This document shows positions 61,553 through 64,000 of a stretch of 64,000 bases of DNA, one piece after another. Each line of letters begins with the position of its first letter. Within the stretch, counting starts at the first letter, position 1. The translations under genes and the position numbers were made by a program. Source of the DNA: Utricularia gibba. Lineage: Eukaryota; Streptophyta; Magnoliopsida; Lamiales; Lentibulariaceae. The stretch covers positions 3,162,001 to 3,226,000 of the forward strand of contig NEEC01000012.1 of assembly GCA_002189035.1 (NCBI GenBank), given 5' to 3'. The notes under the pieces were generated by a model that saw only the letters and a list, made by a program, of their open reading frames with translations, made no database searches and was not told the origin of the DNA.

Positions 61553-63527
61553 TCAGATTTGGTGATTCTGTACGGCGTCCTTCTTCATCGCAGCTTCCTT
61601 GATGATCTGAAGGCAGTTCTGGAAGTCGTCGCAGAGTTGGAGCGGATCGGGGAAGAGTTTCTCGTCGAGCGCCATCGACACGATCAGTTTGCTCGCGTAG
61701 CTCTGGAAGTGGATCAACACCGCCTGCGGGGTAACGGTAGGTAAATACATTAATACCCCTCCCTACTCTAAGACGCTCCCCCTCCTATCATCATCTAGGT
61801 GGATCTGGTCCATGGTGAAAAGGTTATTTTGCTCACACTGGTTTGAGTGGCTTACCACTGGGAATCCGTACACGGATGGAGCGAAGTAGGTGAGTGGATT
61901 CCCGAAGAAGCTGATCTCATCTCCAGGCCCCATCACGCTTGAGAATGCGAAGGTCACATTTGACAGGAAAGAGTTCACCACAAAGGCTGTTCTCTGAAAC
62001 AACAACAGCAGCAACAACTCAACTTTTGTGACTAATGAAGCTTTTTATTTGGTGGGGTGGTTACCCTCATCCCGAGGATCTTGATCAGCATCTTCACTAT
62101 GTGGTACTCGATGATGCACTGGTAGGAAAGCTTCTTCTTGTTCATGACAGCCCTGGCATCCTGAACGTAGGATAAGGGATCTTGATGCAGGCGCAGCCGC
62201 AGAGGAAGCAGGATGAACCCACCATGTTTCCCCATGTCTGCAAGTCTAGAGCTTTCCCATTGTGCATCACTTCGTGTGCGTCCTGTCCAGACACGGAAAA
62301 CCCCTCTGAGAATGGCAGAGCAAGCATGAACACAGGTCGTCTAAAAGGATACGAACTTGAACTGTGGCAGATGGTCGCATGTTGAGAGCAGCTACGCCGC
62401 GAATGCTCATGGATTCTAAAGAAGACCTGGCTGCCTTCTCTGGTAGAAGAAAGACATGTGGTTATTTCTGTCCCTGAAAAAGATGAACCAATTCCGGTGA
62501 CTGCGTGCGTACCAGTTGATGGAGCTGCATTGCAGGAGGTGTGTCTCCTATGAACGTAATGACTGAGGGCGGCGTTGGTTATTCCGAACATCACATCGTT
62601 AACAGTCTGAGAATGCGACAGAGAAAGAAAGAAATAAAGAAACAAAGACATGGATAACAGTTAAAGGGGAAGACAGTCAGTCAGCGTACTGTGTTCATTG
62701 AATTCTTGATTAGCTTTACATCGTCCAAGTTGAGGACTTTGTGGACGAATCTCTTTGGGGAATGCTCGATTCCTTTGTCTCCTTTGATGGGATTCCAGTC
62801 TTTCAGAATGAACACAGTAGCGACGAATTCCAGAGTATCCACCAAAGTGTAATGAACCATCAAGAAAAACCTCCAGATGACAGAAAAAAGCAAGTTGAGG
62901 AACGCCCTTTTCTTCCCTGACTGAACTGGACGTTTTTTGCTTGCGGGGAGGACGGGGAGAGCTTCAGGGTCGGAGATTCTTCTCCCACAAGCTAAAAGGA
63001 CCGAAATCAGGGAAACCCCATCGCCTATTGAGTGATGGAGCTTCAGCACGGCGGTGGCGGCGGAGTTACTGGTTTTCACATTCAGAAGATAGAGTTCCCA
63101 GAGAGGTTTCGAGAGATCCATTGGAGTCCGCGCCACTTTTGTGATGAATTCGTCTACAAATTTGTCACCCTTTTCGTGTTCAATCTCCGGATCCAAATCC
63201 GGCACCAGCACATGATCGTCGATATTCACCTCCGTCGGCCGCCATGACATCTTATACTTGGCTTCATCCTCGAAAACCTGATAACAAAAACGTTGCAACT
63301 CACTCTGTAAAACAGGGGAAGCACAAAAACAGAGCACCCACTAGGAGACTAGAGAAGCGGGGATGCTTGGCGAGGCTCTGGGAGACGGAATGCTTGACCC
63401 AGTTGACATCCAAGCTGCAACTCAAACCCATGATTGTAATGACGTTGAGATTGAAATTGGGCGTATGCATGAGCCGGGAAAATGGGCTCGCAGGTACACA
63501 TTCCTCTTCTCCTTGAACTGCAACCAT
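61553..63527 (-). CDS. WSD: WSD1-type wax ester synthase/diacylglycerol acyltransferase, one frameshift
   Basis: Seven exons in transcript order: 63527-63342, 63277-62690, 62606-62513, 62439-62357, 62282-62065, 61993-61856, 61723-61553, about 492 residues once one missing base in exon 5 is allowed for. The acyltransferase motif HHSIGDG (HHxxxDG) is at residues 143-149. Other family blocks are LAKHPRFSSLL, RTPMDLSKPLWELYLL, TVNDVMFGITNAALSHY, MGPGDEISFFGNP and HFQSYASKL. WSD enzymes join fatty acyl-CoA to fatty alcohol or diacylglycerol at the ER for cuticular wax or storage lipid. Exon 5 changes frame at the C-run 62218-62220 between WGNMVG and FILLPLRL. As written, translation ends early and loses the C-terminal third. 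The start is set by the ATG at 63527 (MVAVQGEEECVPASPFSRLM). Confidence 0.88.
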
Positions 63528-64000
63528 CTTATCTGCCTTTGAGTCTGATATGCATATAAGCAACAGCAGGAGCAGCAGCAGCAGAAGAAGAAGAAGAAGA
63601 GGCGACCAGTGGTTATGTGGTTGGTTGGTGGACTTGCAGAAACTTTCAAACCCAGAAGTACAGTCTGATCGGAAAAGTGAAGTTATGGGCTTTCATTATC
63701 CATCACCATCTTCTCCATGCTACATGCACCACCTCAGTCTTTTAAAAAGGAAGGTTAAGATAATGATTCTTATGGATACAAAAAGGAAAGAAAAACGTGA
63801 ATGAATTGGGATTGGAGAAGCAGCCAAATGGATGGAAAATAACAGGCCTGGGATTAGTCTCCTCCTCCTCCTTGTGACTGCCATTAATGATGCCGCATGC
63901 TTTGTAGGAGAAGACGATGGAGTTTCGATTTGGAATTGAATGCTGTGGACATGACGGTAGGTAGCCATTTGGCGTCTACAGAGTTACAGATCAAGAGCAC
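63528..64000. other. Leader and promoter of the WSD gene
   Basis: The leader contains a run of AGC/AGA triplets at 63561-63602 (CTT/CTG on the transcript strand). Beyond it is ordinary upstream DNA. Short open frames here show no family features. The window ends before another gene. Confidence 0.5.
63561..63602. repeat. Trinucleotide (AGC)n(AGA)n repeat in the WSD leader
   Basis: Several AGC units pass into five or six AGA units. On the transcript strand this is a pyrimidine-rich CTT/GCT tract of a kind common in plant 5' leaders. Confidence 0.8.

Noticed and set aside
62440-62512. Apparent second frameshift in the WSD gene between APST and EKAARSS
   Set aside because: A 73-base GT-AG intron (donor at 62512, acceptor TTCTTCTACCAG ending at 62440) joins the two parts in frame, so no lesion is needed. 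A shorter 39-base reading of the intron is too short for plants.

Overview
This is plant nuclear DNA, most likely a dicot with a fairly compact genome. Short GT-AG introns (about 70-700 bp) lie in GC-richer coding exons separated by AT-rich intergenic DNA. Every recognisable protein belongs to a land-plant family: a plastid sigma factor, SLAC1-type anion channel, spermine synthase, PPR protein, CCT-motif protein, WSD acyltransferase and others. I see 18 protein-coding genes, no tRNA or rRNA gene, no CRISPR array and no intact transposon. Exon structures were built by hand from splice signals, reading phase and remembered homologues. The coding totals of all multi-exon genes come out as whole codons, apart from the single-base lesions noted below.

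Layout. 1-15 kb: C2-domain SRC2-like protein (-), PATRONUS/securin-like protein (+), an Ala-rich unknown protein (+), a 994-residue Ser/Arg-rich unknown protein (+) that converges on a plastid DUF819 membrane protein (-). 15-27 kb: methylesterase-like alpha/beta hydrolase (-), small acidic unknown protein (-), PPR protein of At2g06000 type (-), HMA/isoprenylated HIPP-like protein (+), chloroplast FMN-barrel-like/DUF2470-like protein (-) head-to-head with a reticulon (+). 27-40 kb: SLAH3-like anion channel (+) converging on a 19-exon TIMELESS gene (-). 40-52 kb: WRKY19-type zinc-finger-repeat protein (-), SIG5 sigma factor (+), spermine synthase (-). 52-64 kb: SF3A3/ATROPOS splicing factor (-), CCT-motif protein (-), WSD1-type wax ester synthase/DGAT (-).

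The genes do not form one pathway. Several have Arabidopsis counterparts that, from memory, sit in the At5g24.0 and At5g52.5-53.4 regions, so the window looks like an ancestral syntenic block rather than a functional cluster. I found no convincing new biological system.

The most useful observations are: five one-base losses at short G/C runs that break four otherwise well-conserved genes (either consensus errors or real lesions); a GC-AG intron inside a CCT motif; seven consecutive phase-2 introns in the disordered tail of TIMELESS; and duplicated destruction boxes in the securin-like gene.
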